Origin: Chrysochromulina tobinii
Lineage: Eukaryota > Haptophyta > Prymnesiales > Chrysochromulinaceae
Assembly: GCA_001275005.1 (NCBI GenBank)
Contig: JWZX01001993.1
Coordinates: 1-24,013 of the forward strand
Reading direction: 5' to 3'
Length of the DNA: 24,013 nt
The notes under the pieces are model-generated. The model saw only the letters and a program-made list of their open reading frames with translations. It did not search any database and was not told where the DNA came from. Positions 1 through 7,704 of the stretch are shown here, one piece after another (position 1 is the stretch's first letter; every line of letters starts with the position of its first letter). Position numbers and translations under genes: made by a program.

Positions 1-922
1 GTGACGGCGGCGGCGATGGCGGCGGTGAGGGTGGTGGTGACGGAGGCGGTGACGGTGGAGGTGACGGTGGAGGAGATGGTGGAGGGGAGGGTGGCGGCGA
101 CGGCGGTGGTGATGGCGGAGGTGAAGGCGGTGGTGATGGAGGTGGCAAAGGCGGTGGCGAGGGTGGCGGAGAAGGCGGTGGGGAGGGCGGCGGTGAGGGT
201 GGCGGTGACGGTGGCGGCGAAGGCGGCGGAGATGGTGGTGGTGACGGTGGCGGCGATGGTGGCGGAGATGGCGGAGGTGACGGCGGAGGAGATGGAGGCG
301 GTGACGGTGGAGGTGACGGGGGAGGAGATGGTGGAGGAGAAGGCGGCGGTGAGGGCGGTGGAGATGGCGGCGGTGAGGGTGGCGGTGAGGGAGGCGGAGA
401 AGGTGGCGGTGATGGAGGTGGCGACGGCGGCGGCGACGGCGGCGGTGAGGGCGGCGGTGAGGGCGGCGGTGAGGGCGGTGGTGAGGGCGGAGGAGATGGT
501 GGTGGCGGGCTCGGTGGCGGTGCCGGAGGAGAGCTCGGTGGCGGAGGCGAAGGTCGCGGCGGTTTAGGCGGCGACGGCGGTGGCCTGCATCTCACACCGC
601 AGTCGCTGCAGTCGCTTGAGAAGCTACAATCGTCGTCGTAGTTTCCGGGGCCTCCATCATCGCAGAGATCGTCGAAGGCATAAATGCACGTATTTGTGCA
701 CAAGCACCCGTTTGCGTCCAACCCGTTTGACTGTAAATGCCTTTCAAATGCTCGTGTTGCAACCATTGGCGGTGGTGGTGGCGAGGAAGGCGGCGATGAC
801 AATTCAGGTTTAATCGATGATGGCTTCGGCGCCCCTCGTGGCGATGTTGCGACTGAGAGCGCACATAAAAGTGCCAGCGGCATTGTGGCCACTCCAGAAG
901 TTCGGCGCAGAAATGGCGCCAT
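1..922 (-). CDS. Secreted Cys-rich protein with long (Ser-Pro-Pro-Pro)n domain, pherophorin/HRGP-like; partial at left edge
   Basis: Reading the minus strand from an ATG at 922-920 gives 307 codons without a stop to the window edge. Residues 1-30 look like a signal peptide: a basic n-region (FLRR), a hydrophobic core (PLALLCALSVA), then a Pro/Ser linker. ATG 883 (M14) is an alternative start; 922 has G at -3 and +4. Residues 73-112 form a compact module with eight Cys (73, 75, 79, 87, 99, 105, 108, 112) around C-D-D-G-G-P-G and D-C-S-D-C-G, a style I associate with algal secreted proteins. From residue 114 to the edge the protein is almost only Ser and Pro in an SPPP period, about 45 units, as in hydroxyproline-rich wall or matrix glycoproteins such as pherophorins. 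Role inferred: cell-surface or extracellular structural protein. The C-terminus lies outside the window. It is divergent from the EF-hand gene, 248 bp away. Forward frames over this tract are shadows. Confidence 0.72.
   Translation of the reverse strand, partial: MAPFLRRTSGVATMPLALLCALSVATSPRGAPKPSSIKPELSSPPSSPPPPPMVATRAFERHLQSNGLDANGCLCTNTCIYAFDDLCDDGGPGNYDDDCSFSSDCSDCGVRCRPPPSPPKPPRPSPPPPSSPPAPPPSPPPPSPPPSPPPSPPPSPPPSPPPSPPPSPPPSPPPSPPPSPPPSPPPSPPPSPPPSPPPSPPPSPPPSPPPSPPPSPPPSPPPSPPPSPPPSPPPSPPPSPPPSPPPSPPPSPPPSPPPLPPPSPPPSPPPSPPPSPPPSPPPSPPPSPPPSPPPSPPPSPPPSPPPS
2..583. repeat. GGN-rich 12-bp-period repeat tract
   Basis: The plus strand is a nearly pure tract of GGN GGN GGN GAN units with a 12-bp period, about 45 copies with third-position variation. 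The minus strand spells the SPPP repeat of the gene above. The variation sits mainly at degenerate positions, so the peptide period is kept while the DNA drifts. The plus strand is strongly purine- and G-rich. Confidence 0.85.
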
Positions 923-1170
923 CCCTGCACCGTGGCCCAGCGCACCTTCGGCTTCGCTTGCTGGACGCGTTGCGTCGCAGGCATAATTCGATTTTCTGGG
1001 TCCGTCCCGGGGTGCGGAACTCTACTCCGCTCAGGACGACGGCGGTCGCTCCGGGGCAATAGGGTGCAACGCAGCCAAGATGGTGCTGAGCTGACCTTAT
1101 CCGGCGGATTCATTTTTCCGACCTCTCTTTCACTCCTGCTCCCTTGCACCTCTTTGGCACAGAAAGCACG
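923..1170. promoter_or_regulatory. Short intergenic region between divergent genes, putative bidirectional promoter
   Basis: This 248-bp stretch separates the start codons of the minus-strand SPPP gene and the plus-strand EF-hand gene. I see no clear TATA box. A pyrimidine-rich stretch (about 1116-1160, ctctctttcactcctgctcc) lies just before the EF-hand start. The promoter role is inferred from geometry alone. Confidence 0.35.
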
Positions 1171-1731
1171 ATGCCGAAGCCGAAGAGCAAAGAGACGCTT
1201 GGCCTAGACGACGAGGCCATCTTCGCCGCCGCCGGCTCGGGCGCCCTTCCCATCAACGATGATGAGCTTTCCGCTGCCTTTGACTTTCTGGACGTGGATG
1301 GCTCTGGCAGGCTGACCGGCGCGGGTATCAAGCACCGGCTCGGCGCGTTTTTCAGCAACCTTCCGCAAAAGGAGATCAAACTACTCCTCGGCGAGGGGCC
1401 CTTCACCAAGGACTCTCTGAGGAAGCTCCTCGCGACCAATGACCTCGGCACGTATGACCCAGTCCGTGAGGCGTTCAGGGCGTACGATCCGAACGGGACC
1501 GGCTTCGCCGATCCGGAGATGCTGCGGAGTATCTTCGAAACCCTCGGCTACGGCCCGATCAACGAGGAGGATATCAAAGTGCTGATCGAGACTGCCGACG
1601 CGGACCGCGACGGTAAGATCGGCCTCGAGGATTTCCGGAAGATGATGAAGACAGGAGCGCGGCCGGAAGGCGCGGCTGTGGGATCGGGCATCGCGGCGAT
1701 GAAGGGTGGCGTAGCGCCACCAGAGTCATGA
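1171..1731 (+). CDS. EF-hand calcium-binding protein, calmodulin/centrin-like
   Basis: A 186-aa protein with a calmodulin-type architecture of two EF-hand pairs. Loop 1 is at residues 41-52 (D-V-D-G-S-G-R), with Gly instead of Glu/Asp at position 12. A degenerate second hand lies near residues 74-86. Loop 3 is at 106-117 (D-P-N-G-T-G-F), with Met at position 12 and Glu at 11. Loop 4 is at 143-154 (D-A-D-R-D-G-K-I), with Asp at position 12, and is the most canonical. Calcium binding is therefore most credible at loop 4. The N-terminal 25 residues are basic then Ala-rich, and the C-terminal tail is Gly/Ala-rich. The start is ATG 1171 (A at -3); the frame is open nine codons upstream but without an ATG. 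A Ca2+ sensor role in cytosol or cytoskeleton is inferred from the family. Its partner is unknown. Confidence 0.85.
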   Translation: MPKPKSKETLGLDDEAIFAAAGSGALPINDDELSAAFDFLDVDGSGRLTGAGIKHRLGAFFSNLPQKEIKLLLGEGPFTKDSLRKLLATNDLGTYDPVREAFRAYDPNGTGFADPEMLRSIFETLGYGPINEEDIKVLIETADADRDGKIGLEDFRKMMKTGARPEGAAVGSGIAAMKGGVAPPES

Positions 1732-2065
1732 CCGCTGCTCGAGGACCGTTCCTTGGATGTGATACGGACCAACTGAGTACTGTCCGGTCAAGCTCACGGC
1801 CTCAGCGTCAGGGTACAGGGAGGCCGCAGACATAGGCGCATGTATACGGTAGTACGTTCCGCAGGCCCGCATGGCTCCGTAATAAGATAGTACCAATGCA
1901 CGAGCAAATTGACAAAAATACGGACGAACGTGAGAGGCCCCCGGTACCCCAGGCCCCCTGTGTGGAATTGAGTTAAGAAAGTAGTGCGGTGTCGAGAGCG
2001 GTCAAGTCTCAAGAGTGAGTGAGTTATTGAGACAGCGCAGACGACAGACACATTCACACTCATTC

Positions 2066-2087
2066 CCTCACTCACTCACTCACTCAA
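2066..2087. repeat. (ACTC)n microsatellite
   Basis: About five tandem copies of actc. A matching gagtgagtgag stretch lies upstream near 2012-2022, so the two could pair as an imperfect hairpin. Confidence 0.8.
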
Positions 2088-2090
2088 AGG

Positions 2091-2185
2091 TGTGTCCCGG
2101 CTCCCCCGGAGTTTTTGAACCGTTTGAAACAGCAGCCCCCCTTCAGACCCGGTAAAAAGACAGCACCGGGGGGAGCCGGGACACA
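2091..2185. repeat. Inverted repeat, 19/20-nt arms with 56-nt spacer
   Basis: The left arm 2091-2109 (tgtgtcccggctcccccgg) is the reverse complement of the right arm 2166-2185 except for one extra C/G. The spacer holds no ORF. It could be a hairpin-forming element or a remnant of a small non-autonomous element. I see no transposase and no clear target-site duplication. Confidence 0.75.
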
Positions 2186-2239
2186 CACGGGACGCATGCT
2201 CCGCGTCTCATATGGTGTCATGTAAGGTGTGTGTATTCT

Positions 2240-2364
2240 GAGCGGGCAGTAACAGTGCCGTAGCACCGGTTGTCGCGTCTGTCGTGTTATCATTCACGTG
2301 TTAGAAGTCATACAGAGCGGGCAGTAACAGTGCCGTAGCACCGGCTGTCGCGTCTGTCGTGTTA
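2240..2364. repeat. Direct repeat, two 50-bp copies (49/50 identical)
   Basis: Copy 1 is 2240-2289 and copy 2 is 2315-2364, with a 75-bp offset. The only mismatch is T2270 versus C2345. Each copy begins gagcgggcagtaacagtgcc. The near-identity suggests a recent duplication or a selected element upstream of the CLC gene. Confidence 0.85.
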
Positions 2365-2460
2365 ACGTTCACACAGACACACATTCACATTCACACCCGG
2401 GATGATTTTGCGACCGTCTTTTCTCTGTCCTCCCCTCTTGGCTGTCCCGCCGTCGACGAT

Positions 2461-5460
2461 ATGCGCACGTCCTTCGAAGACCGTGCCTCTGATGCTTTAT
2501 CGACCGTGCCTCTGATAAACGCGTCGCCACTGAACACGGGCAGGGACGAGCTGCACTTACAGCGGCATGTGCCGCCACCAAGGATGACCAAGATGCAAGG
2601 CGTTGCCCGGCACAATAGTGCTGCTGCGCCATCGTCCATGACCTTCATCGCGCCCGTCAACGAGCACTGGATGAGGAGAGGCGCCCGCGGCGTGAACACG
2701 AAGGTTACGTCATTCAGCGCCGAGGTCGGCGTTCTCTTGGCGTGCACGCTCATCGGCGTCGGTGTGGCCTTTCTTGTCACGCTGCTCCACGAGTGCATCC
2801 GTGCTCTCAGCAGCGCTCGGCTCAGGGCCCTCGACTACACGCGCGGCGAGTTCGGCGCGCTCGCCGCTTGGGCGCTTCAGATCACGATCAGCTTCGGACT
2901 TGCATTTGTCGCGCTGCTCTGCGTGGTTTTCGCGCCTCATGCGCGTGGCTCGGGCCTGCCGCAACTGCTCGCATACTTGAATGGTGTGAAGCTCTCTAAG
3001 TTCACCTCGTTCAAAGTGCTGAGCGCCAAGTGGGTGGGCACGTGCCTCGTCGTGGGTGGCGGCTTCTACGTGGGCCCCGAGGGCCCGATCATCCACATGG
3101 GCGCGTGCGTGGGAAAGCTGCTCCTGCGCGGGCTGTATCATGTGGGGCAGTTGAGGCCTCTGGGCGCCTTCGTTCACTTCAAGAATGACCTGGATGAGCG
3201 GGACTTCGTGGCGATCGGCGCGGGCGCGGGCGTATGTGCCGCCTTCCTCGCCCCCATCTCGGCCGTCCTATTCGTGGTCGAAGAGGCATCGTCCCATTTC
3301 TCCAAAGCGTTGCTGTGGCGGACCTTGTATGTCTCCATCATCACCTTATGGTCAGCACATTTGATGCGCCAGGTGATCATCTTCTCATCCGCCGACGATC
3401 CAGAGGTGCGCACGCCATCCTTCTACCCTGAGTTCCCGGTCGCGAGCGGCACCACGTGCGAGCCCGACGTGTACGTCCTTTGGCTGCTGCCTCTCTCTTG
3501 CCTCAACGGTCTCCTGGGCGCGGCCTTCAACGGCCTCGTACTGCACCTCAATCGCGTCCGACGCGCGCTCTACGCGCGGCTCGGGGCCGTGCACGAGGCC
3601 GCCGCGGGGCACGCGCCGAGCCGTGCCACGCGCCGCTTCATCGTCGTGGGTGCGCTCGAGATGCTGCTCATCGCGGCGCTCTCCTCGTCGGCGTCGGTGC
3701 TGCTGCTCGAGGGGGGGGCTTGCACGCCGCAGGTGCTGGGTGCGATGTACTATGGGTCAGGCTCCGTCTACTACAACGAGTGCCCGTGTGTTCCCGCCAA
3801 TGCGAGCTGCGCCCAGGTCTTTGAGCGGTGCGGCGGCGCCAGCTGGGATGGACCTACTTGCTGCGTGCTGGGCGCCTCTTGCCTCGCCGAGAGCGCCGAG
3901 AGCGCGGCCTATTCTCAATGCATGCCATCCGTGAGCACCTTGGGGGGATTCGTCACCTTGGGGGGTGGCTGCGCGGCCAAGGGGGAGCAGTGCGGCGGCG
4001 GGAGCGACTGGACCGGCCCGACGTGCTGCGAACAAGGTGGCCCCCACCACCTCATGTGCGAGCGCCAGGGAGCGCACTTTGCGCAGTGTGTTGAGGAGGA
4101 GGCTGAGAAGGAGGAGGCAACATTCAATGAGAAGCCGATCACCAGCATTAGGAACACGTGCATGGCGCCCGATTTACGCGAGCAGATCAAGTGGGCAGCA
4201 GTCAACGGCAGCACGGCCGCGGAGTTGTGCGACTGTTGCTGCCTGCAATCTCCGATGGAGGTCGAGGGTCTCTCCATGTACCGCTGCGACGAGGGCAATA
4301 AGGACGCCAACCTAACGATGTACTCAGAACTCGCCACTCTCTTGCTCAAGCGGCGAGGTGTGGTCGACGCGACGGTGAAGGTGCTCTTCTTGCGTGGCCT
4401 GCCGGCGATGCTTGGCCCGGCCTCATTGCTCGTGGGCTTCGTGTGCTGGTTCTTCTTTGCCGCACTCACTGCGGGCAGCCCCGTGCCGTGCGGCTTGCTG
4501 ATGCCCCTCATCATCACGGGCGCGTGCAGCGGTCGCCTCTATGCATTGCTCCTCATGCTCGCGTCCGCGCCGGGCGTGGCCGAGCCGGGTCTCTTTGCCC
4601 TCTTCGGCGCCACATCCCTACTCGCAGGCTCTGGCCAGATTCGCCTCTTCTTCACGATGGTGATGCTCGAGATCACGGGTCAAATCAATGTCGCTCCCTT
4701 TGTGGCCGTCTCCGCGATCGTGGGCAATGCTGCGGCCTCTTTCGTGACGCGCCACGGGCTGTACCATGCTCTCATCGAGGCCGCGGGGCTGCCCTACCTT
4801 CCCCTTGAACGCCCACCCGAGTTTGATGAGGACGCTTTGGCAGGTGACGGTGCTGCTGCCGCCACAATGGCCCCCACGCTCGGCACAGCGCGCGAATTCG
4901 GCTGTGGCGAGCGTCTTCAGCAGTGGCTGTATGGCCATTGGCTGAGCCTCCGCTGGACCTCGCGCGTCCATATGCACGTGCGCCAGGATGCGGTGCTCGT
5001 GCGGGACGTGATGACGCCGGTGCCTCTACTGACCGTCCGCTCCGATGAGACACGGCAGGCAGTGCTCAGCCGGCTAGGAATATCCCTAGGCGAGCCACCC
5101 GCGCACCACGGCTTTCCTGTGCTTGGGCCGACGGGGGCGCTCGTGGGCTTGCTCACCCTTTCGGAGCTGTATCGTCTACCCGCCGACCTGCCGGATGACG
5201 AGGCGACCGTCTCTCGCGCGATGGACCAGTGCCCGTGCCTGTGCCAAGAAAACTGGCCTTGCAGCCGTGCTCATCGACTTTTCGCGACTCTCGGGCTACG
5301 TCATCTGCTGGTCCTCGGCCCTCATATGGAGCTCGCAGGCATCATCACGCGCCACGACCTGCAGCAGGGCGTGGTGCAGCGGCGGCGGCGCACCAACCAG
5401 TCCATCAGCGGCGCCCATCTCGGCGCGCCGTGCTCGGACAGGGCCGTTGCAGTCGACTAG
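2461..5460 (+). CDS. CLC-family chloride/proton exchanger with CBS pair and two CBM1-like modules in the extracytoplasmic loop
   Basis: A 999-aa membrane protein. CLC signatures appear in order: G-S-G-L-P-Q at 163-168, with Ser164 favouring chloride; G-P-E-G-P at 205-209, where Glu207 is the gating glutamate and Pro replaces the usual Lys/Arg; V-L-F-V-V-E-E ending at 274-275, where Glu275 is at the proton-glutamate position, so an exchanger is predicted rather than a channel; G-S-P-V-P-C-G at 672-678; and L-Y-H-A-L-I-E, carrying the inner-gate Tyr of helix R. Two C-terminal CBS domains (about 847-905 and 916-975) fit eukaryotic CLCs. The loop that is short in relatives is expanded here to about 200 residues and carries two Cys-rich CBM1-like modules. 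Start ATG 2461 has G at -3; the frame is open further upstream but has no other ATG. No intron is visible. The membrane it resides in is unknown. Confidence 0.9.
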   Translation: MRTSFEDRASDALSTVPLINASPLNTGRDELHLQRHVPPPRMTKMQGVARHNSAAAPSSMTFIAPVNEHWMRRGARGVNTKVTSFSAEVGVLLACTLIGVGVAFLVTLLHECIRALSSARLRALDYTRGEFGALAAWALQITISFGLAFVALLCVVFAPHARGSGLPQLLAYLNGVKLSKFTSFKVLSAKWVGTCLVVGGGFYVGPEGPIIHMGACVGKLLLRGLYHVGQLRPLGAFVHFKNDLDERDFVAIGAGAGVCAAFLAPISAVLFVVEEASSHFSKALLWRTLYVSIITLWSAHLMRQVIIFSSADDPEVRTPSFYPEFPVASGTTCEPDVYVLWLLPLSCLNGLLGAAFNGLVLHLNRVRRALYARLGAVHEAAAGHAPSRATRRFIVVGALEMLLIAALSSSASVLLLEGGACTPQVLGAMYYGSGSVYYNECPCVPANASCAQVFERCGGASWDGPTCCVLGASCLAESAESAAYSQCMPSVSTLGGFVTLGGGCAAKGEQCGGGSDWTGPTCCEQGGPHHLMCERQGAHFAQCVEEEAEKEEATFNEKPITSIRNTCMAPDLREQIKWAAVNGSTAAELCDCCCLQSPMEVEGLSMYRCDEGNKDANLTMYSELATLLLKRRGVVDATVKVLFLRGLPAMLGPASLLVGFVCWFFFAALTAGSPVPCGLLMPLIITGACSGRLYALLLMLASAPGVAEPGLFALFGATSLLAGSGQIRLFFTMVMLEITGQINVAPFVAVSAIVGNAAASFVTRHGLYHALIEAAGLPYLPLERPPEFDEDALAGDGAAAATMAPTLGTAREFGCGERLQQWLYGHWLSLRWTSRVHMHVRQDAVLVRDVMTPVPLLTVRSDETRQAVLSRLGISLGEPPAHHGFPVLGPTGALVGLLTLSELYRLPADLPDDEATVSRAMDQCPCLCQENWPCSRAHRLFATLGLRHLLVLGPHMELAGIITRHDLQQGVVQRRRRTNQSISGAHLGAPCSDRAVAVD
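3808..4089 (+). other. Two tandem CBM1-like (cellulose-binding type) modules inside the CLC protein
   Basis: Residues 450-487 and 504-543 each read C-x(5)-C-G-G, then W-x-G-P-T-C-C, then a C and a final Q-C (YSQC in the first, FAQC in the second). This is the fungal-type CBM1 pattern in its six-cysteine form, with aromatic residues at the expected sugar-stacking positions (Phe, Trp, Tyr in the first; Trp and Phe in the second). They sit in the loop that faces away from the cytosol in CLC proteins, where disulfides can form. Carbohydrate binding is inferred from the family pattern, not shown. Confidence 0.72.
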
Positions 5461-5820
5461 CTGCGGCCGACCGTCGAGGTGGGTGACGAAGACGTCGAAC
5501 GAAGACGGGCGAGGGGATCAACTTGAGCCGCGGCAGCGGCTGGGGCAGCGAGGGCTGATAGCGGCCCGCCAGCGCGCCCGCCGCACACGGCCTGCACCCG
5601 CCCCCTGCCCCCTGCCCAGAGAGTGCTGTCGTCTGGGCTCCGGGCTTGAGGGCCACGGTGAATAGTACATTTTAGTAAGTGCAGCGGCGCCGATTGCGTG
5701 TTAGCGTGCGGTGCGGTGCTCAGCGAATAAGTAGCGTATTCGGGTAGTAAGGCACCTCGGTCGGGTCGTCACCCGGCGGCCGGCGCTCCGCGCCTCGTGT
5801 GACGTGCGCAGCGGGGAATT
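5461..5820. other. Intergenic region without a supported gene
   Basis: 360 bp between the CLC stop and the next gene's reading frame. The first half is GC-rich and the last 150 bp more mixed. I see no repeat longer than chance and no RNA gene. It should hold the CLC 3' UTR and the promoter of the next gene. Confidence 0.5.
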
Positions 5821-5868
5821 ATGAACCACACGAGCCCAACGAACTGTGAAATTCTTGTGGTTAGTGCG

Positions 5869-7008
5869 ATGGTGCGAACTTCGTTCTTCAGCGTACTCGC
5901 CTACGCGGTCGCCGCACAATCGCCACATGCTACCGTATGCAACGGCCGTGCTTGCCGTCCCGGCGAGGGGAATCCGGTCGTGACCCACGACGTCAACCCG
6001 TGGGACGCATGCAACCCGTGCCCAAGCCAGGCGATAAAGGGAATGCCGCACGAGCCCGATCCATCATCACCACAGTACGCTCCACTCGTCGCGGCCGCTA
6101 AGACGGCAGCCCAGCGCCACCTCGTCTACCTTTGTGCCGCCGACTACGATTATCGCGAGGTGGTGGAGAACTGGCATGCTGCGGCGAGGCGCGTCGGCGT
6201 ATCCAATGTCGTACTCTATGCGTTGGATTCCGAAATGCACGCGCACTTGCTCACGCGCGGCCTGCCATCGATCAACGGCACAAGCAACTTGCTTGCTTGG
6301 AAGAACCGCACGCGGCTGCAGCGGCATATCCAGGCCGCCGAGGCCGAGCGGCACCTCGCCGCAGCCGCAGTGGCCGCGTCGGGGCTCGACGTCTTGCTGA
6401 TGGAGAGTACGCACGTGATGCTGGGAGACCCATCGAACGTGCTGCATGCACTGGCGCGCGCAGGCGCCGTCGAGACCGCAGTGCCGCGCGGAGTGTGCAC
6501 CGGCCGCAGCGTGGGCTTCTTCGGGTGCGGACCGTGGTGGAGCCTCGTATGGTTGCGCGGTGCGGGCACAGAAGAACAGCGCACCCGCGCCGTCGCCTTC
6601 CAGCTGCGCTCCCTAGAGGTTGGCTTCGTCGACTTCTACCTGCGCTGGTGGAACGGTGCGCACTGCATCTTTCAGGGCTTTGGCAAGAACGTGGAGCGCT
6701 GCACGCGCGAGCTCGAGGCCGGCCTCACCGCGGCTGATCTCGTGAATCTGACGAGGCCGGCCAATGTCAGGCTGGCCGGCGGGTGCAGTACAAGCGGCGG
6801 GCTTGAGCTTGGGCTGCTCCCGCCGAGTTTCTACGCGCAGAACGTGCTGTATGGCCCGATCGAGCCCGCGGGCGCGAACGCCCTCATCTCGCGTGCACCC
6901 AAGCCATCGCAGCGCGACCGTCTGCGCCTCGACCGGTACGACCAACAGGATTTTGAGGAGCTCGTCGCTTCGATGAAGGCGAACAAGCTATGGATGCTGC
7001 CGAGCTAG
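5869..7008 (+). CDS. Secreted or Golgi glycosyltransferase-like protein (nucleotide-diphospho-sugar transferase, PF03407-like), DxD motif not conserved
   Basis: A 379-aa protein from ATG 5869. This start is chosen because it gives a signal peptide (M-V-R-T-S then F-F-S-V-L-A-Y-A-V-A-A) and has G at -3 and +4; ATG 5821 in frame would add 16 residues. A Cys-rich segment follows. Then comes a fold resembling family PF03407: V-V-L-Y-A-L-D near residue 120, and L-D-V-L-L-M-E-S-T-H-V-M near 174-185, followed by G-D-P-S-N-V-L. In active members the latter holds a D-x-D metal/UDP-sugar motif; here it reads E-S-T. N-glycosylation sequons (N-G-T, N-R-T, N-L-T) support a secretory location. Likely role: wall or glycoprotein glycosylation, or a binding protein derived from such an enzyme. 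Family call moderate; activity doubtful. Confidence 0.6.
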   Translation: MVRTSFFSVLAYAVAAQSPHATVCNGRACRPGEGNPVVTHDVNPWDACNPCPSQAIKGMPHEPDPSSPQYAPLVAAAKTAAQRHLVYLCAADYDYREVVENWHAAARRVGVSNVVLYALDSEMHAHLLTRGLPSINGTSNLLAWKNRTRLQRHIQAAEAERHLAAAAVAASGLDVLLMESTHVMLGDPSNVLHALARAGAVETAVPRGVCTGRSVGFFGCGPWWSLVWLRGAGTEEQRTRAVAFQLRSLEVGFVDFYLRWWNGAHCIFQGFGKNVERCTRELEAGLTAADLVNLTRPANVRLAGGCSTSGGLELGLLPPSFYAQNVLYGPIEPAGANALISRAPKPSQRDRLRLDRYDQQDFEELVASMKANKLWMLPS

Positions 7009-7196
7009 CCTGTGCCTCTCTGGTCGTAATAATTAGAGGGGGAGTGTTTAACAATTTCTAGTCCTCGCGGAGATCGGCGATCCCGGTTTGGCAACGTTCG
7101 GTTGACGGAAACATTGCGAGCTGCAATTGCGAGCTCGTCTCCGTCATTCCCGCGGCCCCGTGTGTCCAGGACGTAAAACCGGACGCATCCACTTTT

Positions 7197-7704
7197 ATGT
7201 GCCGCTTCGTCCCCATGCACCGCGACCCATTGGAAGAGCTCTGCGACTCGCTCAAGATGCCACAAGACTATGCGGACCGCATGGACTCGATTGGCCTTTC
7301 ATATGGAGCAGTGATCACCATGAAGCCGAGTGATTTAATGTTGATGCTTGCGCTCATCATGAAGCCCGAGCAAAGTCAGATCTTTGCACGGCACGTGCTG
7401 CTCATGAACTCAAACCAGTGCCAAGATAGTCGTGAGCACCTGTGCCACGGGTGAGTTATTCCCCGCGCATGAGTTCCAAAGCTCATCGCCTTGTTTCTTG
7501 CGTCTCTGACCACACGCGCCGAACCCTTGTAGGTCACCCACCTCCAGCATGGCGGACTTAAACAAGGCCGGTCGAATGTTGAGAAGTGATGCGATGTGCA
7601 CCGCTATGGGGCACAACTTCTCATCTGAGCCGCCGAGTTCTCCCTTGTCTTGCCTCGATGAACTCCTATCTGCGCTCAGCGCCATATTCCGGAGCGCGCA
7701 TTAG
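7197..7704 (+). CDS. Possible small two-exon gene, function unknown
   Basis: Exon 1 (7197-7450) ends at a consensus donor GTGAGT (7451). An acceptor cccttgtag ends at 7532 and exon 2 (7533-7704) continues in frame to TAG. The 82-bp intron gives a 141-aa product, and without splicing the frame stops at once after the donor. The peptide is balanced in composition (M-D-S-I-G-L-S-Y-G-A, then a Met/Leu-rich helix L-M-L-M-L-A-L-I-M), unlike the Arg-rich shadow frames around it. I recognise no family. The start is uncertain: ATG 7197 and 7215 both have weak contexts, and the frame is open back to 7061, just after a possible acceptor (aatttctag). It could also be a 3' extension of, or an exon from, another gene. 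Low confidence. Confidence 0.3.

Larger units (their letters stand above)
1732..2460. other. Intergenic region without a supported gene
   Basis: 729 bp between the EF-hand stop and the CLC start. Small ORFs on both strands here have no recognisable protein character. It holds an ACTC microsatellite, an inverted repeat and a 50-bp direct repeat, listed separately. The second repeat copy lies about 100 bp before the CLC start and may be in its promoter or 5' UTR. Confidence 0.6.

Noticed and set aside
1-641. Plus-strand frames over the G-rich repeat: an Ala/Val/Met-rich ORF (1-567) and a (Asp/Glu-Gly-Gly-Gly)n frame open from 3 to 641.
   Set aside because: Both are shadows of the minus-strand SPPP gene, which alone continues into a signal peptide and Cys module.
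592-1149. Minus-strand 185-codon ORF over 592-1149.
   Set aside because: Arg/His/Gln-rich shadow; the neighbouring minus frame carries the signal peptide and Cys module.
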